From the NCBI RefSeq assembly GCF_011386835.1, contig NC_088809.1:18196637-18260636 (forward strand): a stretch of 64,000 bases of DNA, given 5' to 3'. Source of the stretch: Chrysemys picta bellii (lineage: Eukaryota > Chordata > Testudines > Emydidae). Under the pieces are notes generated by a model. That model was not told where the DNA came from and did no database searches. It saw only the letters and a program-made list of their open reading frames with translations. Positions 22,718 to 34,543 of the stretch are shown piece by piece; the first letter of the stretch is position 1; the number at the start of each line of letters is the position of its first letter. The position numbers were made by a program, and so were the translations under genes.

Positions 22718-23399
22718 GCTAAGTGTTTGAGTACTGCCCTGCTTTACATCAAGAATAAAGGCAAGCCTCAAGAACAGGATGAATTTGGGCATAACAGCCC
22801 ATTGTTCTGCTGCTGTTTTAGGAGCGGGATGACACTTCCACCTGTTTGCAGATAAACAGTATTGCACGGTTACCTATCGCCATCTTTTCAGCCTCGTCCA
22901 AAGTAACAGCAAAGTGGTAACTTTGTCCTTGACCAGAAAAAAACGCAGCTTCGTTCTATTAGTTCCTATCAACTTTTTTTTTAAAGGGCTGTGAGGATTT
23001 TATACCACATGCCCATGTTTATTACCATATAAAATTCCCTGTTTGCCTAAACCCCACCCAGGCACTTGTACACACCTGCATAAGTCTATAATTTTCCCTT
23101 ATGAATCATCTATATCATCGGATCACACCCAACTTACCAGAACTTAAGGAAATGGCAAGCTCATTACACTAGTTTTCATCTTCCAATTTGCAAATAAAAG
23201 GATTTTTATTGCCTTGCTGAATCGCAAGTATTAAAAAAAAAAAAAAAAAAAAAAAAGACAGGCAAAAGAACATGTAAAATTGATTAATTAAACACACAGA
23301 ACAAAAGGGAGTACAAAGGCAATGAGAGCTAGTAAATGACTTGTTAAGGAGCTGTTGGGACCTGTCCTGCAGTGGTTAGAACTAGCTTACCTGTATTAT
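22718..23399. other. Non-coding DNA with a poly(A) run
   Basis: A 24-base A run lies at 23233-23256. It could be the tail of a decayed retroelement but nothing upstream was identifiable. Confidence 0.4.
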
Positions 23400-23672
23400 C
23401 AACCCCAAGCATTCAGAAATCATGAATCAAACCCCCCTAAAATCAAGAGATTGGCTTAAAAATCATGAGATTTAAAACATACATTTGGGGTTCCATTTAT
23501 TTGCTTTCTGGTTTTTGAGTCTTGGAGGGGGACATTCAGGTCATATTTTCAAGCTTTTCTCTGCAGCCATGAAGGTAGAAACTTACAATTTTTTAAGGAA
23601 AGCTGAGATTCTCTCATCACTTGCGGAGCTGGGGCTTTAAGAAAACCAAGAAATATCACGAGTTGGCAACAC
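23400..23672. repeat. Dispersed repeat of the 'gttggcaacact' family
   Basis: It begins 'caaccccaagcattcag', includes 'ttaaaaatcatgagattt', and ends 'cgagttggcaacac'. It is the inverse arrangement of the copy at 6325-6575. It is probably a non-autonomous DNA transposon. Confidence 0.45.
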
Positions 23673-23819
23673 TACTCACTCTGCTTCATGTTATCCCTTA
23701 TGATTATGGCCTTGTACTCCAGTTGACAGCTCGGGCAAACACGGCAGTGAGAGACATGCCCCAGCTTCTGGAGTCACATGAGCTAAGAGTGATCTGGTAT
23801 TTTTAAAAATAGTCAATTT

Positions 23820-24030
23820 CTAGCCCTTGTGGGTGTAAAGTTTGAAAATATGACTCTAAAAACTGAGGCCTCTAACTCCCACTGGAAATACCAAAGGGAG
23901 TTTAGGTGCCTAAATATCTTTGAAAAAAACAGAACACAAAAATACAATATTTTATATTTGTAATGATGATTTTTAAGCTAATCTCATGACTCATGATTTC
24001 TGAACACTTGGGGTTGGCGATGTGGCTTAA
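23820..24030. repeat. Fragments of two MITE families
   Basis: 23820-23935 resembles the 'gggtaaaattt' palindromic family ('gtttaggtgcctaaatat'). 23955-24030 repeats the end of the previous repeat ('taatctcatgactcatgatt', 'cttggggttggc'). Both are incomplete. Confidence 0.35.
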
Positions 24031-24264
24031 GCAATACATAGGCATTGGGGTGTTCCTCCACCTAGGGATGAATTTTACCCTCATTATGGACTAAGGCCTG
24101 CTGTCCTTACTTGGGCAGACTTCCGACCACAATAAGTGAGAGTTCTGTTTGGGTAAGAACTGGGGATAGCTGCATTTAGTCCTGTGAGCCACGCAAGGGA
24201 ATAGTGGGAAATGTATGTAAAATTGTTCTACAGTGTCCAACAGTAAGAATCCAGAATACTCCAG

Positions 24265-24434
24265 AGGGTCCTGTGGCACCTTTAAGACTAACAGAAGTAT
24301 TGGGAGCATAAGCTTTCGTGGGGAAGCTTACCCACGAAAGTTTATGCTCCCAATACTTCTGTTAGTCTTAAAGGTGCCACAGGACCCTCTGTTGCTTTTT
24401 ACAGATTCAGACTAACACGGCTACCCCTCTGATA
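24265..24434. mobile_element. Inverted PLE-end dimer with 13-bp target duplication
   Basis: Two copies of a Penelope-like tail lie head to head. The minus arm ('agggtcctgtggcacc' to 'ataagctttcgtgg') is followed at once by the plus arm ('cccacgaaagtttatgctcc' to 'cagactaacacggctacccc'). The plus arm is longer and carries the true 3' end. A perfect 13-bp repeat, cagaatactccag, flanks it at 24252-24264 and 24435-24447. No coding sequence is present. It therefore inserted as a 170-bp unit. Confidence 0.85.
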
Positions 24435-24519
24435 CAGAATACTCCAGTTTACCATAGAGATACTGCAGTGTTTGGGAGCATTACTGGAAAGTACAGGGAC
24501 AAGACAACCTTCACATGGT

Positions 24520-27500
24520 GCTTCTGTTAAGTGCTGGTGTTTTTTGTGCTCTGTGTTTTGTGCAAATACCAATGTCGTCAATTGGCCACTACATGTTGTT
24601 TTACCGACCTCTCAGTGAATGTAGCAATGATTATACTTCCTCAAACTGCCCTTTCCAGGACCAAAAAAGAACAGGTGGGCCAGTCCTCCGAATATACCAA
24701 CTTAATGTAGAAGGGATGTCCAGGGAAAAAGCGGATTACCTCTCGAGGACCCTCAAAGACCATCACATTGACATTGTGGCCCTCCAAGAAACACATGTGA
24801 AAGAAGAAGATAAAGCTGCCAGATGTAAAATCTATGGCTATTCCAAAATCGCTGTGGTCAACCATCCAAAACATGGGCTAGCAGTGTACATGTGAAATGG
24901 ATTAGAGGATGTGGGAGTTCTGGAAGAATGACCAGTGGAAGAGAGATCAACATGGTTAGAATTAGGGACATTGTTATAGTAAATATATACAAGCTACCTA
25001 ACATCATGTGGCCTGATCCCATCTTACCTTTCCTTCCTCATCCGGCCATCTACATAGGTGACTTTAACAGCCATCATGAAGACTGGGGATACTGCTCAAA
25101 TGACACAGCCAGGGAGCAGATCACAGAATGGGCCTCCCTTGAAGACCTCCACCTGCTCTATAATCCGAAGCAATCTGGATCTTTTTGGTCTGTGAGGTGG
25201 ACAACGGATCACAACCCTGACCTGTGTTTTGTGACCCGTAATAGTGCAGGTGTCCCACTAGCCACAACAAGAACCATCCCTGCGTAGTCAACATCACCCA
25301 ATCATCCTCCAGATTGGCCTGGAAGTGCCTCTTCTGCAGTCTGTGCCAAAGCCACGTTGGAATTTCTGCAAGGCTGACTGGCCCGCCTACACTTCAGAAA
25401 CAGAATCTCGGATCCCACAGCTCAAATCGATACCTAGAAACTTCAGTTGTTTTACAAACATCCTAAAATCAACCACTAAGAAATACTTCCTGCATGGTCA
25501 CCGCAAGGCTTTCATCCCCTGCTGGACAAAAGAATCCAAATTTCCCCCAAGGGAATGTGAAAAGAGCGGCAACCCAGATAAAGCCAGTGTGCGGCTTGAG
25601 TCCTTGAATTCGGCATGCCTGGAAAGAGACCACTGAAAGCCTTGATTTCACCCATTCAAGCTGTAAGGCATGGGCTCTTTTGTTGCAACTTGGAGGATCC
25701 CAGCCAGTAATGCAATGCTCAGCAAAAGTGACAGCAAATGCTGTTGCCTCTCATCGTCTTTCTAACAGCAAGACGCCGACAGACAAGATTACACGCTAGG
25801 AGGTCCAGCGGGAACTCCACAGAAACCTTCAACAATGCCCGGAGGAATCCCCACTCTCTTCCCCATATTCTGTCAAGGAGATCAGTGTTGCACTGTTGGA
25901 AAGCTGCAGGTGTTGATGACTTTCCTCCAGAGTTTCTCAAGAATCTGGGAAGACGGGGACGGGAATGGCTGGCGACGCTTTTCACTGCCATGCATAGAAC
26001 TGGAGAAGTGCCAACAAGCTGGTGACAGGCAACTGTGTTTGCCCTACTGAAGCCTAGGACACCCCCAGAGGACGCAGCCACCTACCGCCCCATCTCTCTC
26101 CTCTCAACCACTAGCGAGCTCATGGAACGGGTGCTGCTCCCCATCTGTCTGATATTATTGAAGCCGTCCGCCCAGTGGAGCAGGCAGGATTTCGTCCGAA
26201 GAGCAACTGCTACAACCAAGCAGCTTCACTTATACTGAGGCAGGATTGCAACATACGCTGAAGATAGGAATCGCCCTTGTTGATCTATCCTCCGCATACG
26301 ACACTGTCTGGAGACAGAGCCACCTCCTCCTCAAGGTCTCCCGCATCATTCACTGCCGGCGAATGATCCACCTCTTGGTGGCAATGACTGAGGGCCGCCT
26401 TAATGGCCAGATCAGTAGACCAAGAACTCTTAACTCGGGCATCCCTCAGGGCTCTGTCCTGGCCCCAATACTTTTTAATCTATACACTGCGGATATACCA
26501 GCGACAGAATCCAGGAAGTTCATGTATGGGGATGGCATTGCCCTAGCTGTTCAGCATACAAGCCCCCATACCATCAGCTGCACCCTAACCCGAGATCTTA
26601 GCACAATGGCTGATTATTTCCAATGCTGGAAATTTAGGCCTAATCCAAAAAAAAACCCCATGGTAACTGCTTTCCACCTGAACAATAAAATGGCTAATAA
26701 CAAACTTGCTGCGCAGTTCTGCGGTGAGAACGTCAGCCACAAAACTAATCCAAAGTATATTGGTGTTGCACTGGACTGGAGTTCAACCTTTCAACAACAC
26801 CCGAGCGATAAGGTCAGGTCTTGTGAAAATTGGCCGGAACATCTTGGGACTCCAGTCCATGGACTCTACGAACCGCAATACTTGCCTTGGTATATTTTGC
26901 AGCTGAATATCGTGCACCAGTGTGGTCTCACAGCAGTCACACTAAACTCTTTGACACTCGACTCAATAATGCTATGTGCACAGTGTCAGGGATGCTCAAA
27001 TCTACTCAGTTGATTGGCTTCCAGTCCTATCGCACATCCAGCCTCCACGGATTAGAAGGGCTGCTCAGACATCTCACTTTCTTAATCCTGTCAGTGCAAA
27101 TACAAGGATCCACTGCACCATGATTGCATAACCCGCCAAAAACTAGATTAAAATCCCGTAACCCTTTCTGGGACCATATCAAGATCCTTACACCAAACTT
27201 TGATGCTGAGGCTCAAATGGGGAGTCACATGGAGCACTTCGACCGCTCAAAACAAACAGCTTGTCATTGATCCTGTTGAGGAACCACCAGGTTTGGATTT
27301 ATGTCGGAAAGACTGGTGCAGATTGAATCACATCAGGACATCTCATGAGAGATGTGGACAAACCCTCTTTAAATGGAAAATGAGGCAAACACCTGTTTCT
27401 GCCTGGTGACCACAGTTGCATACAAGAAAGCACATCATATCTGAATGTCCCCTTCGTTCTTTTGCCGGGGGCCTGAAGGACATTCACCAGCTCACTGCTG

Positions 27501-27600
27501 CGGCTATCGAACTTAGATATAAATTTGTAGTTGTTGCTACCTACCAAGCCATATGGAAGAAGAAGAAGAAGACTGTAAAGTACTATAGTATTTTTTTCTA
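24520..27600 (+). pseudogene. Decayed APE-type non-LTR retrotransposon (LINE), near full-length ORF2
   Basis: This is a LINE ORF2 broken into several frames. Endonuclease motifs are present: 'YQLNVEG' and 'VALQETH' (24515-24895), then 'YIGDFNSHHEDWGY' and 'NPDLCFV' (24892-25287). RT motifs follow: 'TYRPISLLST' (26035-26238), motif A 'VDLSSAYDTVW', motif B 'GIPQGSVLAPILFN' and motif C 'FMYGDGIALAV' (26246-27013). In motif C the YADD box has become YGDG, losing the first catalytic aspartate. A C-terminal piece 'HIISECPLRSFAGG' (27416-27601) precedes an AAG-repeat tail at about 27555-27571. At least four frameshifts or stops interrupt it. It is clearly not CR1; I leave the clade unassigned. Confidence 0.85.
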
Positions 27601-28090
27601 AAAGAAATACAACCGACAATAGATATAGATGAATAGATCTAGACAAATACATGATGGTGGCTGTTTTTCTTTTAACTTTTGCTCATAGTGTAAAGGAATT
27701 TGTTCCCAATTTAATAGGCATAATGTATGGCTGACAGCATGTAGTTGAAGTGATAGGCTTTTCTAGTTCCTAGTAATATGCCCCCTTCTCTCTTAAACTT
27801 CTAGTCAAATTATGGCCTTTCTCATTGCTAAACTGTTGAAATATGCAAAGAAAGACATACCAACCTTTTTGTGATCCAATCTGAAAATCAGTGAAGGAAT
27901 GAAACTTGCTCACCTCATGGATGACTGAAGGGAAAAGTTCCCTGACATTCTCCTAGGTTTGCTTCATCTCTGAGTTGTGTGGTTGCTGAGAAAGGTGCTT
28001 ACAACCCCTGCATGTGTGTTCGTTCGTTTGGGACTAAATCATTAAGTCATTACACTGGAGTTACTTGTCTTCTGTCGTAGGCCGGCTAGC
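27601..28090. other. Non-coding DNA, nothing recognised
   Basis: AT-rich flank of the LINE with no recognisable feature. Confidence 0.4.
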
Positions 28091-28740
28091 CCCTCAAGGG
28101 CAGTTAGGTTCAGCCTTGTCTGTGACATAGCAGTGATCCCCCCGCTGCTTCTGATCAGGTGGCTTAATGACCACTAGTGGCCCCAGCTGTGAAAGGGTCA
28201 GGGAGGGTTACATAAAGAGAGAGGTGCACAAGACCCAGGAGAAAGGAGCAAAGGGAGTACCCGCTCTTGGGGAAGAGCTTGGAGGAGACAGGCTAGGGAG
28301 AACTACAGGGAGTAGGGTAGGCTTCTGAGAGAGGGCCTCTAATAAGTAGGGAGGGCCCTGGGTGCAGCTGCTGGAGTCCACGGGGCGATACAGTGGGGAA
28401 ACCTGCTTAGAAGAAGGGCCTACCGGCCAAGAGCCCTGGGAGGCAGTGTACAATCTAAGGAGCAAAGGAGGAACTCTGCAGTGCTTGAGAATAGAGCTGT
28501 AGAGCAAGGAACTTCAACATACCCCATGCCTGGCAGAAGGATCACTTGTTTGGCTGTTTATTTTGATACCTTAGTTGTTGTTTTATTACCCTGGAAGAGG
28601 AATGAACTGAAAGGCAACCTGACCAGAGGCTGGGTCATGGAAGATGTAAACAGACAGGCCCTCTTGGGGCCAAAGATGCAGTCACCAGAGAGTGCTAGAG
28701 ATGAGGACCCATGCCATGCCCTAACCCGATACTAGCAGGC
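28090..28740. repeat. LTR-like or unclassified repeat segment
   Basis: The purine-rich stretch ('gggagggttacataaagaga', 'ggaggagacaggctaggg') followed by 'ggctgtttattttgatacc' resembles LTR/leader sequence that I associate with turtle LTR elements. No ends, primer-binding site or coding sequence were found. The 84- and 99-aa frames are not convincing. Confidence 0.25.
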
Positions 28741-30175
28741 ACTATGGTGGTGAGTGGAATTGCTTCCATCTTCAATTGGGCAAAATTTCTATTGAGATTT
28801 TCTTGAGGGAAAAAATGGAGCGAGCGCCTCAGGGCCCAGTCCTTGCTGTGGCTTATACTCTCCTTTCTGAGTAGTGCCTGAATTCAGAGGAGTAAATGGT
28901 TATCCCATCCACCCACATGTCTCACAATTTACTTAGGCATTCTCTAGAGTCAGAGTTCCAGCAGTTTCACTAAATAAGTGACTTTTAAACCAGCTAAGTT
29001 AAACTGAGGTGGGCACTCGTAATGTGATTTATCTGTCTTGTATCCATTTTTAGGCTGACTTTATCCGTATCAGTATAAAATTGTTTTTATATTGATTTAA
29101 AGTTAAACCAATGCAACATGCCATGTACACAAGACCTTATGTTATGAATTCTTTGAGGCAAAGAGCACCTTTTCATTTGAGGTGTGTACAGTGCTTAATA
29201 CAATGGGGCCTAATCCCTGATTAGGGACTTGAGGTGTTTTGTGATGGCTGCCATCTTGGTCTACACAGTGGTGATTGAATCAGTGATCTGCAGAGCTTTA
29301 AAAACAACAAATCAGTGAGCTGCTGTAGCTAAGGGACAGTTTAAGTACCTAGAGCTGTAACAGACTCAGAGCCTCTGTGGCACAGAGCGGGACCTGTGTA
29401 ACACTCTCATCAGTGGGTTATTCTGCAACAATGCCAACACTAAATAACCGTTCTCCTGCAGGCAGGGAAGAGGGAAGTTGAGTGATGGTTTCAGAGGGTC
29501 TCACTTTAGGGGAGGTGTCTTGGCATGCCATGCTGTCACTTTGGATGTGAGGTCTGCTATTAATTGCTACTGGAACAGCATGTAAACAAGGGTCTAAATC
29601 AGACTGTATTGTGGTTTTTAAAAGCAGACACACAGGATTACCTAAATTAACTTGTTAAGCAGATACCCCAGTGATTCCCATTCAAACCTCCTCCTCCTCC
29701 CCAATTCATGTCCTTCCTGCTCAGTAAACCATTGATAAGAAGTCTCTTTTGGTCTTGGCAGTGCAGTCAAGACCATTTAAAATTCTCATTGTATTCTCAC
29801 TGTCTCATTTATTGCTATCAATATAACAGCCACCACCTTAAGTGCCACACGGTAAGGAATCTCCCCCGCTGTCCTTCGGATGCTTTGTGATTGCCAGGGA
29901 AGCTCTGGGAAGCAGTTAAAGTGATTCCTGTAAACAGGGTGAGAGATAAGGCAGCACTGAAGGGAACGAGGACCACCAAGCAGGCTTATGCAGGTCCAGG
30001 AACAGATTTACACGTTTGTTCCTTCTGCACACTCTTGTAAATTAACTTCAGACCTAGCTATTAAAAAGAAGTGGAAAGTCTAAACATTGAACAGAGACTG
30101 AATGCTCTTCAGACACAGGCATTCTCTATATAGGAAATGTATATTTAAAAACCCATCCCATTATGATTAATGCCT
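28741..30175. other. Non-coding DNA with one L2-like tail
   Basis: An L2-like 3' scrap lies at about 29140-29235 ('ttctttgaggcaaagagcac', 'gtacagtgcttaatacaatg'). The remainder is unrecognised. Confidence 0.4.
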
Positions 30176-30179
30176 ACAT

Positions 30180-31482
30180 CTCTTACTCCTGAGGGCATTC
30201 TGCCCCAAAACATTACATTCTGTACACAATATTTTAAAATTCTGCAAGTTTTATTTGTCAATAAATAAATGCAGAGCCTCCAGCATGGCAATGGGGAGCA
30301 CAGGCCACTGGTTGCACAAAGGTGGGAGATCACCCAACAGCACCCCCACCCCTGGGAAACGGGCTTAGGGGTGAGGCTGCACCCGACTCTGACACAGCAC
30401 AAGGCCTGGCCCAGAAACACCCTGGGGCCCTGCATCAGGAGCACCAGGTGTGGGACAGACAGGCTCAACCAAGCAGGATCCAAGTGTGAAGGGGCTCAGT
30501 GTGGGGTGAGAGGATTCTGTGTGGGACAATCTGGGTGCAGGCAGCTCAGTGGGAGGTCTAGGTGTGGGAGGATCTGGATGCACAGAGGCTCCTTGCGGGC
30601 GGGGGGGGGGGGGGTCTGCAATGGGATGCAAGGGCAATGGGACTCTGCAGGGGCTTCCAGGCAAAGGTGGTTGGGGCTCCTCGGGGGGGGGGGGGGAGGG
30701 TCTGGTTGTGGAGGTCTCAGCGTGTGGGAGTCTTGATGCTGGGGGTGTGGGACTCGGTGGGGTGAAGGTCTGGGTGCAACTAGTTGGGGGTCAGTGGTGG
30801 AGGGGTCGGGATGTGGGGTCTCAGGGTGGTGTGGGGGGTGGGGCCCATCAGGGTGGGGGTTTGAGTGCAGGGAGCTCAGTGGGGGGTGGTCTGGGTGCAG
30901 GGGTGGGGAGTTTGGAGGCAGCTGGTCTGGGTGCAGGGGGCTCCAGATGCAGGAGTTGAGATTTGGTGGGGTGGAGTTTGGATATGGAGTGCTATGGGGG
31001 TTCTGGGTGTACAGGGTGAGGCTTGGCAGGGGTGTCTGGGTATGGGAGGCCCAGATGCATGGGGGTTGGGCGGATGGGGGAGCAGCTTCCCATACAGTGA
31101 CAGCTGAGGAGTGATGGGGGTAGGATGCTGAGCTTCCTGCAGCTGGGGGAGGTTTCTGGGGGTGGGTCTGACACAGCCCTAGCCACTCCTTGCAGGGGAA
31201 AAGGAAGTCCCATCCTCCCCTGCCTCCAGCCCAGCCACGGCTAGCAGCTGATCCTGACTCAGGGTAGGAGCTAGTGCCTGGGGTGTCCCCAACCCCGTGG
31301 TGGTTTACCTCTCCACCGGCTGCTCTGGGTGCCTGAAATGATGTACCTGCGCTGCTAGGGAGTGGTACATGACTGCTTTTGCAGCTTCCCTGCGGGAAAG
31401 TCATTTTTCTGCAGGGAAGCAAAGAAATCTGCAGGGGACATGAATTCTGCATGCACACAGGGGTGCAGAATTCCCCCAGGAG
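30180..31482. mobile_element. DNA-transposon-like unit enclosing a G-rich minisatellite
   Basis: The left end 'tactcctgagggcattctgc' and the right end 'gcagaattcccccaggagta' are near-perfect inverted repeats about 1.3 kb apart. Subterminal sequence also pairs in style ('aaaattctgcaagttttat' on the left, 'gacatgaattctgcatgc' on the right). A target duplication is not clear (possible tctct on both sides). There is no transposase. The superfamily is unassigned; the inverted ends make a non-autonomous element the best reading. Confidence 0.6.
30490..31190. repeat. Degenerate G-rich minisatellite
   Basis: About 700 bases of loosely repeated units of the type 'gtctgggtgcaggg', 'agctcagtgggggg' and 'ggagtttgg'. 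The plus strand is strongly G-rich and includes two 14-base G runs (30601-30614 and 30683-30696). The 320-aa proline-rich minus frame and several glycine-rich plus frames are by-products of this composition. Confidence 0.8.
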
Positions 31483-32158
31483 TAGTCTCTCTCTTCAGGC
31501 AAAACTCCAATCTTTCTCACAGTGGTGTAAATCTGAGATCAGTGCAAAGGAGATCAGAACCCGCCCTTTAATCTCTTGTCACCCCCTCCTCTCCACCAAT
31601 GTCTGTTGGTCTGCTTCCCCAATAATCATTTCTGTGCTTTTACCAAGCTTTTACCTGGGTATGAAAGACCCTCTGCTGGTCCACCAAGTAGTCACCTTCT
31701 TTAAAACCTCACCTAAAGTCACACTTCTTTCACCACATCCATGAGATGAGTCACCAACAATATTAATGATTTTTTTTTAAATATCTTAGTCATTTCTTCA
31801 ACATTAACTCAGTTGGATTGCCCATCCACGTTATGGGTGCATGTTTTATTATTACTGTATATATTACTGTACACATCTAACCAGAAAAGCAGGAATAGAA
31901 ACAAGTAATTCTTCAAATAGTTCTGTGGCCACTCAAGCTTTCCTGGAGGCAGCAGGAAATAGAACTCAAGTCCTTCTACTTCAAAAGGCCCATAACACAT
32001 CAGCCCCTTGTTGGGGCTTATGACACAACACAATTGAGCTGTTCAGATTCCATGCAGTAGAGCACATACATACTTTACAACACGTGCAGTGGCACCAAGT
32101 TAATGTTGCTGTTAGAACTCTTCAGCACCTCCCCACGCGTGCTCCATCCTTCCCATTC
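31483..32158. other. Non-coding DNA, possible MIR scrap
   Basis: A possible antisense MIR piece lies at about 31930-32000 ('ggaaatagaactcaagtcct'). Nothing else was recognised. Confidence 0.3.
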
Positions 32159-32459
32159 ACATACATCTACACTGCAAAAAAAAAAAAACCAAAAACCCAC
32201 AAACACAATGAGTCTCCAAGCCGGGAGCTACAGACTCGGGCTTGCCCAGCTCGTACTATGACACTAAATATAGTCGTGTAGCCGTTCCCACTTGGGCTGT
32301 GAGACCCATCCCCCCAGCCAGGTTTCAGAGCCCGAGCGCTAGCCCAAGCAGGAATGTCTACACAGCTATTTTTAGCACCGTAGCATGAGCCGAAGTCTGT
32401 AGATCTGGGCTCTGAGACTTGTGGCTGTGGGGGGTTTTCTTTTAAATGTAGATGTACCC
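32159..32459. mobile_element. Harbinger-like MITE
   Basis: It begins 'catacatctacactgc' and ends 'atgtagatgtaccc', inverted ends of the GGGTAYRTCTACAC class. The middle contains 'gctatttttagcacc' and an A run near 32177. The 135-aa minus frame across it is chance. A precise target duplication was not resolved. Confidence 0.55.
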
Positions 32460-32594
32460 TTAGAGTCCCCTCAGGTCCTCCAGTGTTTTCATAGACCTTG
32501 CTGCTCCTCCTCCTGCAACTTAGCTGGTACCTAATTCCTCCACGACTCGATGCACCGTGAAGCTGGATGCACAAACTGCTGCTTTTTTCTAGGC

Positions 32595-32760
32595 CTTTGC
32601 TGAAGAGGCAGTGAGAGCTAATGGACAGGGCTCTGGACTATACGTTAGGAAACCTAGGTTCTATTTGTGACAGTACTGAGTGACTGTACATAAGTCACTT
32701 CACCTCTGTTTCCCTTTCTACCCATTGTTGGTGAAGATGAATGGGTGTAGTTCAAGATCA
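32595..32760 (+). repeat. MIR/CORE-SINE-like element, 5' half to core
   Basis: Sense-order landmarks are 'gctaatggacagggctctgg', 'aggttctatttgtgac', 'cataagtcacttcacctctg' and 'tttccctttctacccat'. It is the most complete 5' portion of this SINE class in the window. Confidence 0.65.
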
Positions 32761-33965
32761 GTGTGACCACCAGGCAGTAACCAAGCACAGTAATATGAAG
32801 AACTGTAGGAGCTCTGCTTCCATTACAGCACAAAGTACAGGCAGTGTGGGTTAGTTGTTTTCAACCTGAGCACTATTGTAAGAAGGGTGTTTTTTTTTTT
32901 AAAATGTTGTCTGAATAATTCTATCAAGTGGGGCTAACCCTCAAGGTACATTAAATTCTGATGGTCTCTGTTAATTTAGCAGGTGGTAGGTAGCGCTCTG
33001 TCTCTCTCTCTCGCCCTCACACACACCCACCCACCCTACCCCTACCTGACCAAAATCTTTTCATTTAATCAGCAGGTTTATCCAGTTACTGGTGAGATGC
33101 AGAACAAGTTTAGGTACCAATGAGTTTGAGCCAATAATAGGCCCAGCATATTATTCTCTCTCTCTGCTTATCACATCTGACACGCTAATTGTCAAAGGAA
33201 AGAGAAACCGTCCGTCTCTCAGGTTCTGCTCCTTTGGGAGCCAAGTCTCTGCTCAGGCTTGCCATTTGTCTGTTCCCTTTTTGGAACTCTCAGCAAAGAA
33301 TGAGGCTCTTTCTCCTAGACCCTTTTGAGAGGTTTCCTATTAGTCACCAGAATAATTAAAGGTTCCAGTTGCCATTGCATTAGCACCTTTCATGTCATTA
33401 GAGTCCAGCTGCAGCACGAAAATTGCATATTTGCAGAGTCTTCCATGCCAGCCAGCACTCCAGGAGCAAAGTTTTTTACATGTCATCACTTTCTAAAAGC
33501 AATATAACTAAGTGTTCCTTGATCCTATTGCAGGGCAGCTTGCAAGAAGGACTCTAAGTACTGGTCACTGCTGTAGCTGGATATAAGCAATATTTAAAAC
33601 CATGCTTTCAAAAAGTAGTATGAATATATTACAACCAGGGTATCTAAGGCTTATTCATTGCTATGCTGTACCATGTGGCCACACACAACTTCACAGTGAG
33701 AACAGGGCTAGCACGCTGACCATTCTGCTCCAGACAGCACAGGGCATTGCTACTTCAGCTATAAGAGACACTTTGTTAGATGGAGCAGTGTAGGCTCTAT
33801 GATATACCGTTCTGACTCCATCCTGTAGAGGGCAGTGGGGCAGACACACTCAGTTCATTATAACATTAATTGACGGATCTCTGTGGCTAGTCTAGTCAAT
33901 GAAACCCTGCTAAAATATATATAAATAAGCTGCTAATAAGTCTGCCAGATCCTCAGTTTTGATCT
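32761..33965. other. Non-coding DNA, no gene seen
   Basis: It contains a short CT-rich tract near 32999-33013 and a strong CTCF-like motif at 33822. No transposon ends were recognised between about 33080 and 33800. Confidence 0.4.
33822..33836 (+). promoter_or_regulatory. Candidate CTCF-binding motif
   Basis: CCTGTAGAGGGCAGT matches CCASYAGRKGGCRSY at 14 of 15 positions. It lies in DNA without recognised repeats. Occupancy is inferred from the motif only. Confidence 0.45.
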
Positions 33966-33969
33966 GTCT

Positions 33970-34170
33970 TAGGCACTTATATGGCCTCATCACTGTAGTA
34001 TCTGAGCACCTCACAATCTTTACCGTACCCGCTGAGGTAGCAAAGTGCTATTATCCCCAAGTTAAAGTTGGGGGGACTGTGACACAAAGAGAATTATCAG
34101 AGGCTCCACAGGAAGTCTGTAGCAGAGCAGAGATTTGAACCTTCATCTTCTAAGTCTTCTCTTGGCATCC
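33970..34170 (-). repeat. MIR/CORE-SINE-like element
   Basis: 'cactgtagtatctgagcacc', 'attatccccaagttaa', 'gtgacacaaagagaattatc' and 'cagagatttgaacc' follow the antisense order of MIR-type SINEs. It is similar to the copy at 5730-5895. Confidence 0.65.
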
Positions 34171-34543
34171 AATCCCCGGGATGATCCTTGCTCAATCTTT
34201 TTTTTTTTTTTTAATGTCAATTTACATCAGTAAATTTACACCAGTAAAGACTGACCCACTGCCTTTTATAGCTTGATTTGTTTCCTCCTTTCTTTCTTTA
34301 AAAAAAATAAGCCATGTTTACAAGTAGACTAAAGGCTGTTCAAAATAAACCTCCTTCCTCCCCAAAAAATCCCTGACTGAAATCGCAAACCATGTAGGTC
34401 ACAGACTTCAGTGTGAGCTAGCTCCCTTTCAAAACAAAATAGCTTAAAATCAGTTCCTCCTTCGCGTAGCTGCCGGGACCAGAGTTCTAGCCCTCAGGGT
34501 TCTGCATGCCCTCTGACTGCTAACATCTCTAACTCCGGGGACA
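34171..34543. other. Non-coding DNA, nothing recognised
   Basis: A T-rich run near 34199-34212 is the only notable feature. Confidence 0.4.

Noticed and set aside
24233..24447. Possible CRISPR-like or host regulatory inverted repeat
   Set aside because: Target duplications and the PLE tail sequence explain it as an inverted PLE insertion; there is no spacer array.
30496..31458. 320-aa minus-strand open frame, proline-rich
   Set aside because: It lies in the G-rich minisatellite; the peptide is a translation of the repeat composition and overlapping plus frames are equally open.
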